Made by a program: the position numbers and the translations under genes
In this document: piece by piece, positions 32,627 to 41,022 of the stretch
Numbering within the stretch: position 1 is the stretch's first letter
How the letters are laid out: each line of letters starts with the position of its first letter
Source: Sphaerotilus hippei
Lineage (GTDB): Bacteria; Pseudomonadota; Gammaproteobacteria; Burkholderiales; Burkholderiaceae_C
Assembly (NCBI RefSeq): GCF_003201595.1
Contig: NZ_QJJS01000004.1
Coordinates: 147,862 to 211,861, forward strand
Reading direction: 5' to 3'
DNA: 64,000 bases
The notes under the pieces: generated by a model
The model's database searches: none
Seen by the model: the letters and a program-made list of their open reading frames with translations, nothing else
What the model was told of the DNA's origin: nothing

Positions 32627-33868
32627 ATGTTCCAGTACTTCCCCACCAACTACGTGTGGAGCCTCTCCACGATGATCGCGCTGACCCACGGCGGCAACGT
32701 CGGCGAGGTGGACGCGATGTGCGCCCCCATCCTGGAAGCCGCCCGGGCCGGTGACGACCCCGGCACCCTGGCGTTTTACGAAGCCTGGAAAGGCGGCGGC
32801 GACCGGCTCATCACCCTGGCCGAGGCCGACCTGCAACGTGGCCACCGCCTCTCGGCCGGTGAAAAGTTCGGCCGCGCCGCGCTGTACTACGGCATTGCCG
32901 AACGCATGCAGGCCCACGGTTTCGAGGCCCGGCTGCAGATGTACCAGCGCTCGCTGGAGCTGTTCGCGCTGGCCCGCCAGCACGGCCGCGAAAACTGCGA
33001 ACGGGTGGAGATTCCTTACGACCTTGGCCCCCAAGACATCGCAAGCGATGTCGCCCCCCCGAGGGGGAGCGCTGAGCTTGGGGCGGCCCGGCGCTCAGCC
33101 GGCGTCCACCTCTCTGGCCTGCTGGTGCGTGCCGAAGGCCTGGCACCCGGCCAGCGGGCCCCGCTGGTGGTGGTGATGAACGGCCTGGATTCCACCAAGG
33201 AAATGCTGGCCAAGAGCGTGATGGGCACGATGTTCGCCCGCCGTGGCCTGAGCGCGCTGTTCATCGACCAGCCCGGCACCGGCGAGGCGCTGCGCCTGCA
33301 GGGCCTGCCGGCGGTGCACGACACCGAGGTCTGGGCGTCCAAGGTGGTGGACTGGCTGGTGCAGCGGCCCGACGTGGACCCGCTGCGCATCGGCGCGCTG
33401 GGCGTGTCGCTGGGCGGCTACTACTGCCCGCGTGCGGTGGCCTTCGAGCCGCGCTTCGCCTGCGGCGCCGTCTGGGGGGCCAACCACGACTGGCGTGCCG
33501 TGCAGCAGGCGCGCCTGAATCGGGAGGGCGAGAACCCGGTGCCGCACTACTGGAAACACGTGCAGTGGGTCTTCGGCGCCCGGGACCTGGACGACTTCTT
33601 CGCCAAGGCCGAGCACATGCACCTCAACGGCGTGGTCGAGAGGATCCGCGTGCCCTTCCTCGTCACCCACGGCGAGCGCGACCGCCAGATCCCGCTGAAG
33701 TACGCCCACCAGACCTACGAGCAGCTGGTGAACTGCCCGAAGAAGGACCTGTTCATCTTCGACGCCAGCACCGGTGGCGTCGAGCACAGCTCGCTGGACA
33801 ACCCGAACAACGCCGGCAACCAGATCGCCGACTGGCTGGCCGAGCAGCTCGGCGGCACGGTGGCGTGA
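32627..33868 (+). CDS. FrsA-like alpha/beta hydrolase, copy B, with inserted repeat
   Basis: A 413-residue paralogue of the 20484 hydrolase, 26 residues longer. Catalytic elements are conserved: GVSLGG nucleophile, HGERDRQ acid and GGVEHSS base. The whole length difference lies after VEIPY (residue 131): copy A goes on EGKVISGLY, while copy B has DLGPQDIASDVAPPRG, SAELGAARRSAGVHL and then SGLLVRAEG. The extra DNA is palindromic and resembles family-2 repeats. The insertion sits on a surface turn at the start of the alpha/beta domain as judged from copy A, so the enzyme may still fold. Role as for copy A. Confidence 0.85.
   Translation: MFQYFPTNYVWSLSTMIALTHGGNVGEVDAMCAPILEAARAGDDPGTLAFYEAWKGGGDRLITLAEADLQRGHRLSAGEKFGRAALYYGIAERMQAHGFEARLQMYQRSLELFALARQHGRENCERVEIPYDLGPQDIASDVAPPRGSAELGAARRSAGVHLSGLLVRAEGLAPGQRAPLVVVMNGLDSTKEMLAKSVMGTMFARRGLSALFIDQPGTGEALRLQGLPAVHDTEVWASKVVDWLVQRPDVDPLRIGALGVSLGGYYCPRAVAFEPRFACGAVWGANHDWRAVQQARLNREGENPVPHYWKHVQWVFGARDLDDFFAKAEHMHLNGVVERIRVPFLVTHGERDRQIPLKYAHQTYEQLVNCPKKDLFIFDASTGGVEHSSLDNPNNAGNQIADWLAEQLGGTVA
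33020..33105 (+). repeat. Palindromic repeat inserted in frame within a hydrolase gene
   Basis: This stretch is absent from the paralogue at 20484. It contains a perfect hairpin gacatcgc-aa-gcgatgtc (33035-33052), a C-rich/G-rich block cgccccccccgagggggagcg like that of family 2 (compare 59894-59914), and a gctgagc/gctcagc stem. Net insertion is 78 bp, a multiple of three, and no stop codon is introduced. Confidence 0.75.
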
Positions 33869-33932
33869 CGCCCCCCAGCGGCCCGACCGCCGTGGTCGGC
33901 CGCTCCATGACACATCCCGAGGAGACATCCAC

Positions 33933-35066
33933 ATGGCACTGATCAACAAGGTCCTGATCGTCGGCGGCGGCGTGGGCGGCATGTGCGCCGCCATCCAGTG
34001 CGCCAGGCAGGGCATCGAGGTCGATCTGGTCGAGATCAACCCGGACTGGGCGCCCGATGGCGCGGGCATCACCATCAGCGGCCCCAGCCTGCGCGCGCTG
34101 CGCACCGTGGGGGTGGTCGACGAGGTGCTGGCCCAGGGCGGCTTCTGGTCGGCCATCGACATCTGCGATGCCCAGGGCCAGCTCACCCGCACCGTGCCCA
34201 TGGCCACCGCCCACGGCGCTGAAGAACTGCCCTGCGCCGCCGGCATCCTGCGCCCGGTGCTGGCCGACATCCTGGGCCACGCCACCCAGCGCGCCGGCGC
34301 CAATGTGCGCCTGGGCCTGAGCTTCGACAGCCTGCACCAGGACGCCGACGGCGTGGACGTGCGCTTCACCGACGGCAGCCACGGCCGCTACGACCTGGTG
34401 GTGGGCGCCGACGGCGTCAACTCCAGGGTGCGCCAGGTGGTGATGCCCGACTTTCCCGGCCCGCAGTTCACCGGCCAGGGCTCGTGGCGGGCGGTGGTGC
34501 CGCGCCTGCGCGAGAACAGCACCATCTACATGGGCCGGACCACCAAGGCCGGCATGAACCCGATCAGCGCCACCGAGTGCTATCTGTTCGTGCTGGACAA
34601 GCGCGCCGGCATGGACTTCATCCCGCCGGCCGAGTGGCCCGCCCGGCTGGCCGAGCTGCTGCAGGAGTTCGGCGGCCAGGTCGGCCAGATCCGCGACGCG
34701 CTGCTGGCCGGCGAGATGAGCGACGCCCGGCTGCTGTACCGCCCGCTGGCCGGCCACATGATCGACGGCCCCTGGCACCGCGGCCGCATCGTGCTGCTGG
34801 GCGACACGGTGCATGCCACCACGCCGCACCTGGCCTCGGGCGCGGGCATCGCGATGGAAGGCGCCATCGTGCTGGCCGAAGAGCTGGCCCGCCGCCACAG
34901 CCTGGAAGGCGCGCTGCTGGCCTACGCCGGACGCCACTACGATCGTGCCCGCCTGGTGGTCAGCGCCTCGGGCCGGCTGGGCCAGATCGAGCAGCAGGGC
35001 GGCTCGGTGGAAGCGCACACCCTGGTCATGCGCGACGCCCAGGAGAAGCTGCGCGCCCCGCTGTGA
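33933..35066 (+). CDS. FAD-dependent aromatic monooxygenase, copy B
   Basis: A 377-residue class A flavoprotein hydroxylase, paralogous to 23102. Motifs are LIVGGGVGGMCAA (about 8-20), LVVGADGVNS and LLGDTVHATTPHLASGAGI. ATG 33933 has gaggag 10 bp upstream. It probably hydroxylates the ring that the copy B dioxygenase opens. Differences from copy A in the middle (substrate) domain, for example MDFIPPAEWPARL against IDPATWPAVVKGL, suggest another substrate or position. Confidence 0.88.
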   Translation: MALINKVLIVGGGVGGMCAAIQCARQGIEVDLVEINPDWAPDGAGITISGPSLRALRTVGVVDEVLAQGGFWSAIDICDAQGQLTRTVPMATAHGAEELPCAAGILRPVLADILGHATQRAGANVRLGLSFDSLHQDADGVDVRFTDGSHGRYDLVVGADGVNSRVRQVVMPDFPGPQFTGQGSWRAVVPRLRENSTIYMGRTTKAGMNPISATECYLFVLDKRAGMDFIPPAEWPARLAELLQEFGGQVGQIRDALLAGEMSDARLLYRPLAGHMIDGPWHRGRIVLLGDTVHATTPHLASGAGIAMEGAIVLAEELARRHSLEGALLAYAGRHYDRARLVVSASGRLGQIEQQGGSVEAHTLVMRDAQEKLRAPL

Positions 35067-35125
35067 ACCTGCCCCGCCCGGCCCCGGGCGCCCCATCACC
35101 CTTGCCTTGCGACTGGCCCAGGACC

Positions 35126-35878
35126 ATGACCTCATCCACATCCCATTCCCGCACCGCCCTGGTCACCGGCGCTGCCGGCGGCCTGGGCGAAGCCTTCGCG
35201 CTGCGCCTGGCCGCCCGGGGCCACGCCCTGGTGCTGACCGACCGGGCCGACTGCACCCCGCTGGCCCGCCGCCTGGTCGAGCAGGGCAGCCGTGTCACCG
35301 TCATCGGCTGCGACCTGGGGGACGCCCAGGACGTGCAGCGCCTGGCCGCCGAGGCGCTGGCCTGGGCCGGGGGCTGCATCGACGTGCTGCTCAACAACGC
35401 CGCCTTCATGCCCCACATGCCGCTGGCCCGGCTCACGCCGGCGCTGTGGCGCCAGATCATGGCGGTCAACGTGGACGCGCCGCTGCTGCTGGCCCAGGCG
35501 CTGGCGCCCGCGATGGCCGAGCGCCGCTGGGGCCGCATCATCAACCTCGCCTCCAGCACCGTCTGGGGCCCGCCGCCGGGCATGAGCGCCTACGCCACCA
35601 GCAAGATGGCCGTCATCGGCCTGACCCGGGCGCTGGCGGCCGAGCTGGGCGGCCAGGGCATCACGGTCAACGCGATCTCGCCGGGCCTGACCCGCCACCC
35701 CGGCAGCGCGGCCCACCTGCCCCCCGAAGCCTTCGAGGGGGTGCGCTCGCGCCAGTTCATCCCGCGCACCGAAGTGCCCGAGGACCTGACCGGCGCGCTG
35801 GCCTTCCTGGCCGGCGACGACTCGGCCTTCGTCACCGGCCAGGTGCTGAACGTCGACGGGGGCGGCTTCGGGTTCTGA
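35126..35878 (+). CDS. SDR-family oxidoreductase, last gene of the catabolic run
   Basis: A 250-residue short-chain dehydrogenase: TGAAGGLG (about 14-21), LLNNAAF (about 88-94), catalytic Ser in NLASSTVWG and Tyr-x-x-x-Lys in YATSK (about 153-157), and closing GQVLNVDGGGF. It is the last gene before a strong intrinsic terminator at 35906. Substrate is unknown; it is the third SDR of this region. Confidence 0.87.
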   Translation: MTSSTSHSRTALVTGAAGGLGEAFALRLAARGHALVLTDRADCTPLARRLVEQGSRVTVIGCDLGDAQDVQRLAAEALAWAGGCIDVLLNNAAFMPHMPLARLTPALWRQIMAVNVDAPLLLAQALAPAMAERRWGRIINLASSTVWGPPPGMSAYATSKMAVIGLTRALAAELGGQGITVNAISPGLTRHPGSAAHLPPEAFEGVRSRQFIPRTEVPEDLTGALAFLAGDDSAFVTGQVLNVDGGGFGF

Positions 35879-35905
35879 GCGGCCCGGTGCCCGGCCAGCC
35901 CGACA

Positions 35906-35941
35906 GGGGGCGCGCCACGACGCCGTGGCGCGCCCCCTTTT
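35906..35941 (+). terminator. Rho-independent terminator of the catabolic run
   Basis: gggggcgcgccac (35906-35918), loop gacgcc, gtggcgcgccccc (35925-35937), then tttt. The stem is a perfect 13 bp and the U run follows directly. It ends the transcript that contains the second enzyme module. Confidence 0.88.
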
Positions 35942-36083
35942 GCCATGCCGACCTCCAGGCGGATCACCGGGACGGCCCCTCCGTCATTTCGATCGCTGTG
36001 TCTGTTTTCGATTGAATTGAAAATGGGTTTCTAAGAGTAAACCCCACTGCGGGGCGGGGACGGTGGACGTATAAACACGGCAT

Positions 36084-36128
36084 TGCACGCGCGTGCAGTT
36101 TTTTTCCAGCGTTCTGCACGCGCGTGCA
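36084..36128. promoter_or_regulatory. Twin identical 14-bp LacI-type operators
   Basis: tgcacgcgcgtgca occurs at 36084-36097 and again at 36115-36128, each a perfect palindrome with the central CG of LacI-family sites. Their centres are 31 bp apart, close to three helical turns, so both face one side of the DNA. They precede the Hyi-like/dehydrogenase/LacI operon and are probably bound by the LacI protein at 38146. The preceding sequence 36000-36050 is AT-rich and likely holds the promoter. Confidence 0.75.
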
Positions 36129-36213
36129 ATCGGGTGTCGATCGTCGATCGACCGGCGCCCGAACCCTCTGGATCCGGATCCGCCGCCCCTTCTTGCTCAA
36201 CCTGATTGACGAC

Positions 36214-37014
36214 ATGACTCAAGCCACCCCCCAGGCCGGCCACTTCACGCTGGCCGTGTCCTCCGAAATGGTCTTCCGCGACCTGCCCCCGGTCGAGCGC
36301 GTCCGGCGCATCCACGCCCTGGGCTACCAGGTCGAGATCTGGGACTGGACCCGGCACGACATCGCCGCGCTGGCGGCCACCGGCGCTACCTTCTCGTCGA
36401 TGACCGGCTACATCAGCGGCACGCTGGCCGATGACGCCGGCGCCGACGAGCTGCTGCGCACTGCGGCCCTGTCCATCCCCGTGGCCAAGGACCTGGGCGT
36501 GCCGCGCCTGAACCTGCACGGCACGGGTCTGGACGGCAAGGGCCTGCCGGTGCAGCCCTGCGAGGTGCCCACCGGCGCGATGTGGCTCAAGGCCCGCGAC
36601 ACCCTCGACCGCATCGCCGACCTGGGCGAGCGGCACGGCGTGACCTTCATGCTGGAGAACCTGAACCTGCCGGTGGACCACCCGGGCACGCCCTTCGGCC
36701 GCGCCGAGGACACGCTGGCCCTGGTCTCGTCGGTCGACCGCCGCAGCCTGGGCCTGAACCTCGACCTCTACCACGCGCAGATCGGCGAGGGCAACCTGAT
36801 CGAGCTGTGCCGGCGCTGCCTGCCCTGGATCGCCGAGATCCAGGTGGCCGACGTGCCCGGCCGCTGCGAGCCGGGCACCGGCGAGATCCACTACGCCGGC
36901 ATCGCCCGGGCGCTGACCGCCATGGGCTGGCACGGCACGGTGGGCCTGGAGGCCTTCGCCTCCAGCGACAGCGAGCTGGCCCTGCAGCGCTTCCGCGACG
37001 CGTTCACGGTCTGA
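36214..37014 (+). CDS. Hydroxypyruvate isomerase / OtnI-like TIM-barrel isomerase
   Basis: The 266-residue protein fits the Hyi/OtnI family in length and motifs: VEIWDWTRHD, FMLENLNLPVDHPG, LNLDLYHAQIGEGNL and GTGEIHYAGIARAL. The metal-binding Glu (ENLN), Asp (LDLYH), and Glu (GEIHY) and final Glu (GLEAF) are visible. ATG 36214 follows the operators by 85 bp. Such enzymes interconvert aldose/ketose forms of hydroxypyruvate or 2-oxo-tetronates. The Gfo/Idh/MocA gene downstream suggests a polyol or sugar-acid route. Confidence 0.85.
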   Translation: MTQATPQAGHFTLAVSSEMVFRDLPPVERVRRIHALGYQVEIWDWTRHDIAALAATGATFSSMTGYISGTLADDAGADELLRTAALSIPVAKDLGVPRLNLHGTGLDGKGLPVQPCEVPTGAMWLKARDTLDRIADLGERHGVTFMLENLNLPVDHPGTPFGRAEDTLALVSSVDRRSLGLNLDLYHAQIGEGNLIELCRRCLPWIAEIQVADVPGRCEPGTGEIHYAGIARALTAMGWHGTVGLEAFASSDSELALQRFRDAFTV

Positions 37015-37076
37015 GCCCGCCCCCGCCCCGCTTCCTCTTCGACCCTCGTTCCTCGAACCTTCCCAAGGATGACCCC

Positions 37077-38111
37077 ATGAGCAGCAGAAAATCCCTCCAC
37101 ATCGCGCTGATCGGCGCCGGCCGCATCGGCTCCTTCCACGCCGAGAGCATCGCCCGCCGCATCCCCAACGCCAGGCTGGTCGCCGTGGCCGATCCGGCCC
37201 CCGGCGCCGCCCGCCGCCTGGCCGACACGCTGGACTGCGAGGTCGCGCACACCGACCCGACCGCCCTCTGGTCCGACCCGGACGTGGATGCGGTGCTGAT
37301 CGCCACGCCGGCACGTTTCCACACCCCGCTGGCCGAAGCCGCGGCCAACGCCGGCAAGCATGTGTTCTGCGAGAAGCCGATGGCGCTGACGATCGCCGAG
37401 GCCGACCGCGTGATCGCCGCGGCCGCCGCCAACGGCGTGCAGCTGCAGGTGGGCTTCAACCGCCGCTGGGACCGGGCCTTCGCCGAAGGGCGCGCGGCCA
37501 TCGACGCGGGCAAGGTGGGCACGCCGCAGCTGCTGCGCTCGCTGACGCGCGACCCGGGCCCGTTCCGGGCCGACCCGGCGAAGATTCCGCTGTGGACCAT
37601 CTTCTTCGAGACCCTGATCCACGACTTCGACACCCTGCTGTGGCTCAACGCCGGTGCCCGGCCGGTGGAGGTGCATGCGATGGCCGACGCGCTGGTGCGC
37701 CCCGACGCCAAGGCGGGCGGCCACCTCGACACCGCCGTGGTGACGATCCGCTTCGACAACGGCGCGCTCGCCGTGGCCGAGGCCAACTTCTGTGCCACCT
37801 ACGGCTACGACATCCGCGGCGAGGTGTTCGGCTCGGGCGGCATGGTGACCATGGGCGACGTGCAGCGCTCCAGCCTGCGCCTGTTCGATGGGTCGGGCGT
37901 TTCCAGCGACACTTGGCGCCTGGACACCCACCACTTCGTGGACGCCTACACCGCCCAGATCCAGCACTTCGTCGACGTGGTGCTGCAGCGTGTGGAGGCC
38001 CGCGGACCGACCGGTGCCCATGCCCGCGCGGCCCTGGCGGTGGCGCTGGCCTGCATCGAGTCGGTCAAGCTCGGGCGTTCCGTGGCCCTGTCGGAGGTCG
38101 TGTCCCCCTGA
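37077..38111 (+). CDS. Gfo/Idh/MocA-family dehydrogenase (inositol-dehydrogenase-like)
   Basis: The 344-residue protein begins with the Rossmann loop LIGAGRIGSFHAESIA and contains the EKP catalytic lysine motif (HVFCEKPMAL, about 94-103) and the H-D pair in FETLIHDFDTLLWL (about 181-194). These are the marks of inositol 2-dehydrogenase (IolG) and relatives. It follows the isomerase gene by 62 bp and precedes the LacI gene by 34 bp. No other iol gene is in the window, so myo-inositol is only one candidate substrate. Confidence 0.85.
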   Translation: MSSRKSLHIALIGAGRIGSFHAESIARRIPNARLVAVADPAPGAARRLADTLDCEVAHTDPTALWSDPDVDAVLIATPARFHTPLAEAAANAGKHVFCEKPMALTIAEADRVIAAAAANGVQLQVGFNRRWDRAFAEGRAAIDAGKVGTPQLLRSLTRDPGPFRADPAKIPLWTIFFETLIHDFDTLLWLNAGARPVEVHAMADALVRPDAKAGGHLDTAVVTIRFDNGALAVAEANFCATYGYDIRGEVFGSGGMVTMGDVQRSSLRLFDGSGVSSDTWRLDTHHFVDAYTAQIQHFVDVVLQRVEARGPTGAHARAALAVALACIESVKLGRSVALSEVVSP

Positions 38112-38145
38112 CAGCCCTCTCTCCTTGAAATCCGTCGTCCTCGCC

Positions 38146-39177
38146 ATGAATCGCAAAGCCACTGCCGCCGATGTCGCCGTCGAAGCCGGGGTGTCCCGCT
38201 GGACCGTGACCCGCGCCTTCGCCCCGGGCTCGATCATCTCCGAGAAGAGCCGTGAGCACGTGATGGCCGTGGCCGAGCGCCTGGGCTACCGGCCGAACCT
38301 GCTGGCCCGCAGCCTCATGACGAAGACGACCCACCAGATCGCGGTGCTGGTGGACGATTTCTCCAACTTCCACAAGCTGCTGGCGCTCGAGAAGCTGACC
38401 GCGGCGCTGCAGGCCGAAGGCCTGGTCGCGATGCTGGTGCACATCGGCCAGCACTTCGACCACGCCCATGCCTTCCTCCACGCCGACCAGCGGCAGGTGG
38501 ACGCCGTGGTGCTGCTGGGCACCGGCTTTCGCGACGAGACGCTGCAGTCGGCCATCCAGGCCGGCAGCCCGCCGCTGTACGTGCTGGCCCGGGAAAGCAC
38601 GATCGACGGCATCGCTTCGGTGGCCTGCGACCCCGAGGTGTCGATGCACACGATCGTCGATCACCTGGCGGCCCGCGGCTACCGGCGCCCGGGCTTCATG
38701 TCCGGCGCGAAGGCGCTCTCCACCGGGCTGGGCCGGCAGCGCTGCTTCTCCGCGTTCTGGCAGGCGCGTGGGGTGCACGAGGTGCCGGAGCTGGCGGCGG
38801 GTGCCTACGACGTCCGTGCCGCGCAGGCCTGCCTGAGGGACTACCTGTCACGGACCCCGGCCGGGGAGCGCATCGACGTGCTGATGTGCGAGAACGATGT
38901 CCTGGCGCTGGGGGCCCTCGATGTCGCCCGCGGCGAGTCCGGCTTGCGCGTGCCCGAGGACCTGGCCATCGCCGGTTACGACGGCAGCGACCTGGCCGGA
39001 CTGTCGCTGCTGGGGCTGACCACCTACGAGCAGCCGATGGACGAGATGGTCGCGGTGCTGGTCGACATGCTGCAGGGCCGGCGTGAGCCCCGCTCCGTCA
39101 CGCTGACGGGGCGGCTGATCCCGCGGGCCTCCACGGCGGGCCCGGCCCGCTCCGGTCGGCGGCTCGCCGGCGACTGA
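38146..39177 (+). CDS. LacI-family transcriptional regulator
   Basis: The 343-residue protein has the LacI N-terminal helix-turn-helix (TAADVAVEAGVSRWTVTRAF, about 6-25) and hinge (YRPNLLARSL), and a sugar-binding-protein-like core with C-terminal LAIAGYDGSDLAG. The usual V-S-x-x-T-V-S-R-x-L reads V-S-R-W-T-V-T-R-A-F, an uncommon variant. It is the last gene of the operon that starts with the twin palindromes, so it is most likely autoregulatory. Confidence 0.88.
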   Translation: MNRKATAADVAVEAGVSRWTVTRAFAPGSIISEKSREHVMAVAERLGYRPNLLARSLMTKTTHQIAVLVDDFSNFHKLLALEKLTAALQAEGLVAMLVHIGQHFDHAHAFLHADQRQVDAVVLLGTGFRDETLQSAIQAGSPPLYVLARESTIDGIASVACDPEVSMHTIVDHLAARGYRRPGFMSGAKALSTGLGRQRCFSAFWQARGVHEVPELAAGAYDVRAAQACLRDYLSRTPAGERIDVLMCENDVLALGALDVARGESGLRVPEDLAIAGYDGSDLAGLSLLGLTTYEQPMDEMVAVLVDMLQGRREPRSVTLTGRLIPRASTAGPARSGRRLAGD

Positions 39178-39205
39178 AACGCACCGGGCGCCACGGCCGT
39201 CGGGC

Positions 39206-40867
39206 TCAGCCCTGCGGCCCGCCGGCCGCCAGCCCCACCACCAGCAGCCGCCCCGAGCCCGGCGCATTGCCCAGCACCTCGCTGGACAGGCCCTCGCGCG
39301 CGGTGGGCACGCACAGCAGCGGGGCCTCGGCGGGGCCGCCCAGCGCCACGCCGGTCGGGCAGGGCACCGGCAGGCCGATCACCCGGTCGAGCGAGCCGTC
39401 GGGGGCGAAGCGGGCCACGCTCCAGCCGCCCTTGAGCGCGCACCAGGCCCCGCCGTCGGCGTCCAGCGCCAGGCCCAGCAGGCGGCCCGAGCCCTTGGGC
39501 ACGGTGGCCAGGCGGCGCACCGTGGCGCTGCCCGGCGTCAGCGTGTAGAGCGTGCCGGACTCGGGCGCCACGGCGACGAGGCGGCGCCCGTCGGCCTGCC
39601 AGGCCAGCGCGGTGGCCGGCTCGGGCAGGTGCCAGCCATGGGGGCTGCCCTCGTCCCCGGCCAGCGGCGCGAGGCGCCAGCGTTCTCCGTCGGGCACGCA
39701 GGCCCAGACCTGGCCCTGGGCGTCGGCGCACACGGCGCTGAAGCGGCGGCGTGGCCAGCCGGCCAGCGCGGTCACGCCGCCGTCGGGGCCGACCTGCCAC
39801 CAGCCGCCGGACTGGGTGCTGACGAGCACGCCGCCGGCCGTGTCCGCCAGGCCGTGCGCGGTGGCCTGCGGCAGCGGCAGCAGCAGCATCGCGTCGATCG
39901 GCGAGTCGAGCGACGCAACCACCCGGTCGGATTCGCGCGGGCCGCCCAGGCCGTCGACCACGTGCACGGCCGGTGCGAGCGTGTCGGCCCACCAGAGCTG
40001 GCGGGTGCTGGCGTTCCAGGCCGGATAGGCCCCCCGCAGCGCCCAGCCACCGGGCACGACGTGCACCAGGCTGTCACCCGCCGCGGGTGACGGGGCGGGG
40101 CTGCTGCCGAGCTGGGCGCCGATGCGGCGGGCGGCCTGGGCGACCTCGCTGCCCAGCAGCTCCAGCCGCTCCAGCGTCAGCCGGAAGGCCGGGCCGGCCA
40201 CGCTGATGGCGCCACGCACCTGGCCCTGCGGGTCGACCACCGGCGCGCCCACGCAGCGCACGCCGGGCACGATCTCCTCGTCGTCCAGCGCATAACCGCG
40301 GGTGGCGGTCAGGCGCAGCTCGGCCATCAGGCGGCGGCGCTCGGTGATCGATCGGGGCGTGACGGCGGGCAGCGGCAGGTCCTTGACCAGCGCCTCGCGC
40401 TCGGCCTCGGGCAGCGCGCTCAGGATGGCCTTGCCCTGGCTGGTGCAGTGCAGCGGCTTGCGCTCGCCCAGCGCCGACGCGGAGCGGTGCGCGTGGGCGC
40501 CGTCGCAGCGCTCCAGCGACAGCACCTCGCGGCCGTCGAGCACGGCCAGGTAGGAGGTCTCGCCGGTGAGGTCGCGCAGGCCGCGCAGCTCGAGACCGGC
40601 GGCGGCGACGAGGTCGGGCATGGTGTAGGCGGCGCGGGCGTACTCGACGCAGCGAAAGCCCAGGCGGTAGACCCGCCGCAGCGGGTCGCGCCGCACCAGG
40701 CCGCGGGCGACCAGCGTGGCCAGCAGCCGGTAGAGCGTGGTGCGTGGCAGCTGCAGGCGCGTGCCGAGCTCGGCCTGGCCCAGGCCCTGGGGGGCGCTGC
40801 CGATGGCGTCGAGCACGTCGAGCGCCTTGTCGAGCGCGGCGGTGCCGTCACTGGAAGTCTGAGCCAT
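39206..40867 (-). CDS. IclR regulator fused to an SMP-30/gluconolactonase-like domain
   Basis: A 553-residue protein. Residues 1-65 hold the IclR winged helix (LDVLDAIG, LQLPRTTLYRLLATL), 75-250 the IclR effector-binding domain (KPLHCTSQGKAIL, GYALDDEE, GAISVAGP), and about 280-553 a beta-propeller of the SMP-30/LRE type (WWADTLAPAVHVVDG, WACVPDGERWRL, TGVALGG). Ordinary IclR proteins are about 260 residues. Start MAQTSSDG (40867) fits family; upstream codons are within the promoter. It is divergent from the semialdehyde dehydrogenase gene, so probably controls it in response to a lactone or sugar acid. Whether the propeller is catalytic or only a ligand sensor cannot be told. Confidence 0.85.
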   Translation of the reverse strand: MAQTSSDGTAALDKALDVLDAIGSAPQGLGQAELGTRLQLPRTTLYRLLATLVARGLVRRDPLRRVYRLGFRCVEYARAAYTMPDLVAAAGLELRGLRDLTGETSYLAVLDGREVLSLERCDGAHAHRSASALGERKPLHCTSQGKAILSALPEAEREALVKDLPLPAVTPRSITERRRLMAELRLTATRGYALDDEEIVPGVRCVGAPVVDPQGQVRGAISVAGPAFRLTLERLELLGSEVAQAARRIGAQLGSSPAPSPAAGDSLVHVVPGGWALRGAYPAWNASTRQLWWADTLAPAVHVVDGLGGPRESDRVVASLDSPIDAMLLLPLPQATAHGLADTAGGVLVSTQSGGWWQVGPDGGVTALAGWPRRRFSAVCADAQGQVWACVPDGERWRLAPLAGDEGSPHGWHLPEPATALAWQADGRRLVAVAPESGTLYTLTPGSATVRRLATVPKGSGRLLGLALDADGGAWCALKGGWSVARFAPDGSLDRVIGLPVPCPTGVALGGPAEAPLLCVPTAREGLSSEVLGNAPGSGRLLVVGLAAGGPQG

Positions 40868-40882
40868 GAAGAAATATCCCAG

Positions 40883-40895
40883 CATGTGGAACATG
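40883..40895. promoter_or_regulatory. Short palindrome in the IclR / aldehyde dehydrogenase gap
   Basis: catgt-gga-acatg (5-bp arms) lies 16 bp before the IclR start in the 155-bp divergent gap. It is a candidate autoregulatory operator, supported only by position and symmetry. Confidence 0.35.
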
Positions 40896-41022
40896 AACTC
40901 TAAGGCATGGGGGAGATGCGCTTTGAATCCATTGGGGGCAAGGCTAGCATCGTGAACGACAGGTGTCCCGCATGCTGGTACACATTCTCCACCCCACACC
41001 GGCCGTCACGGCACCCCACTCC

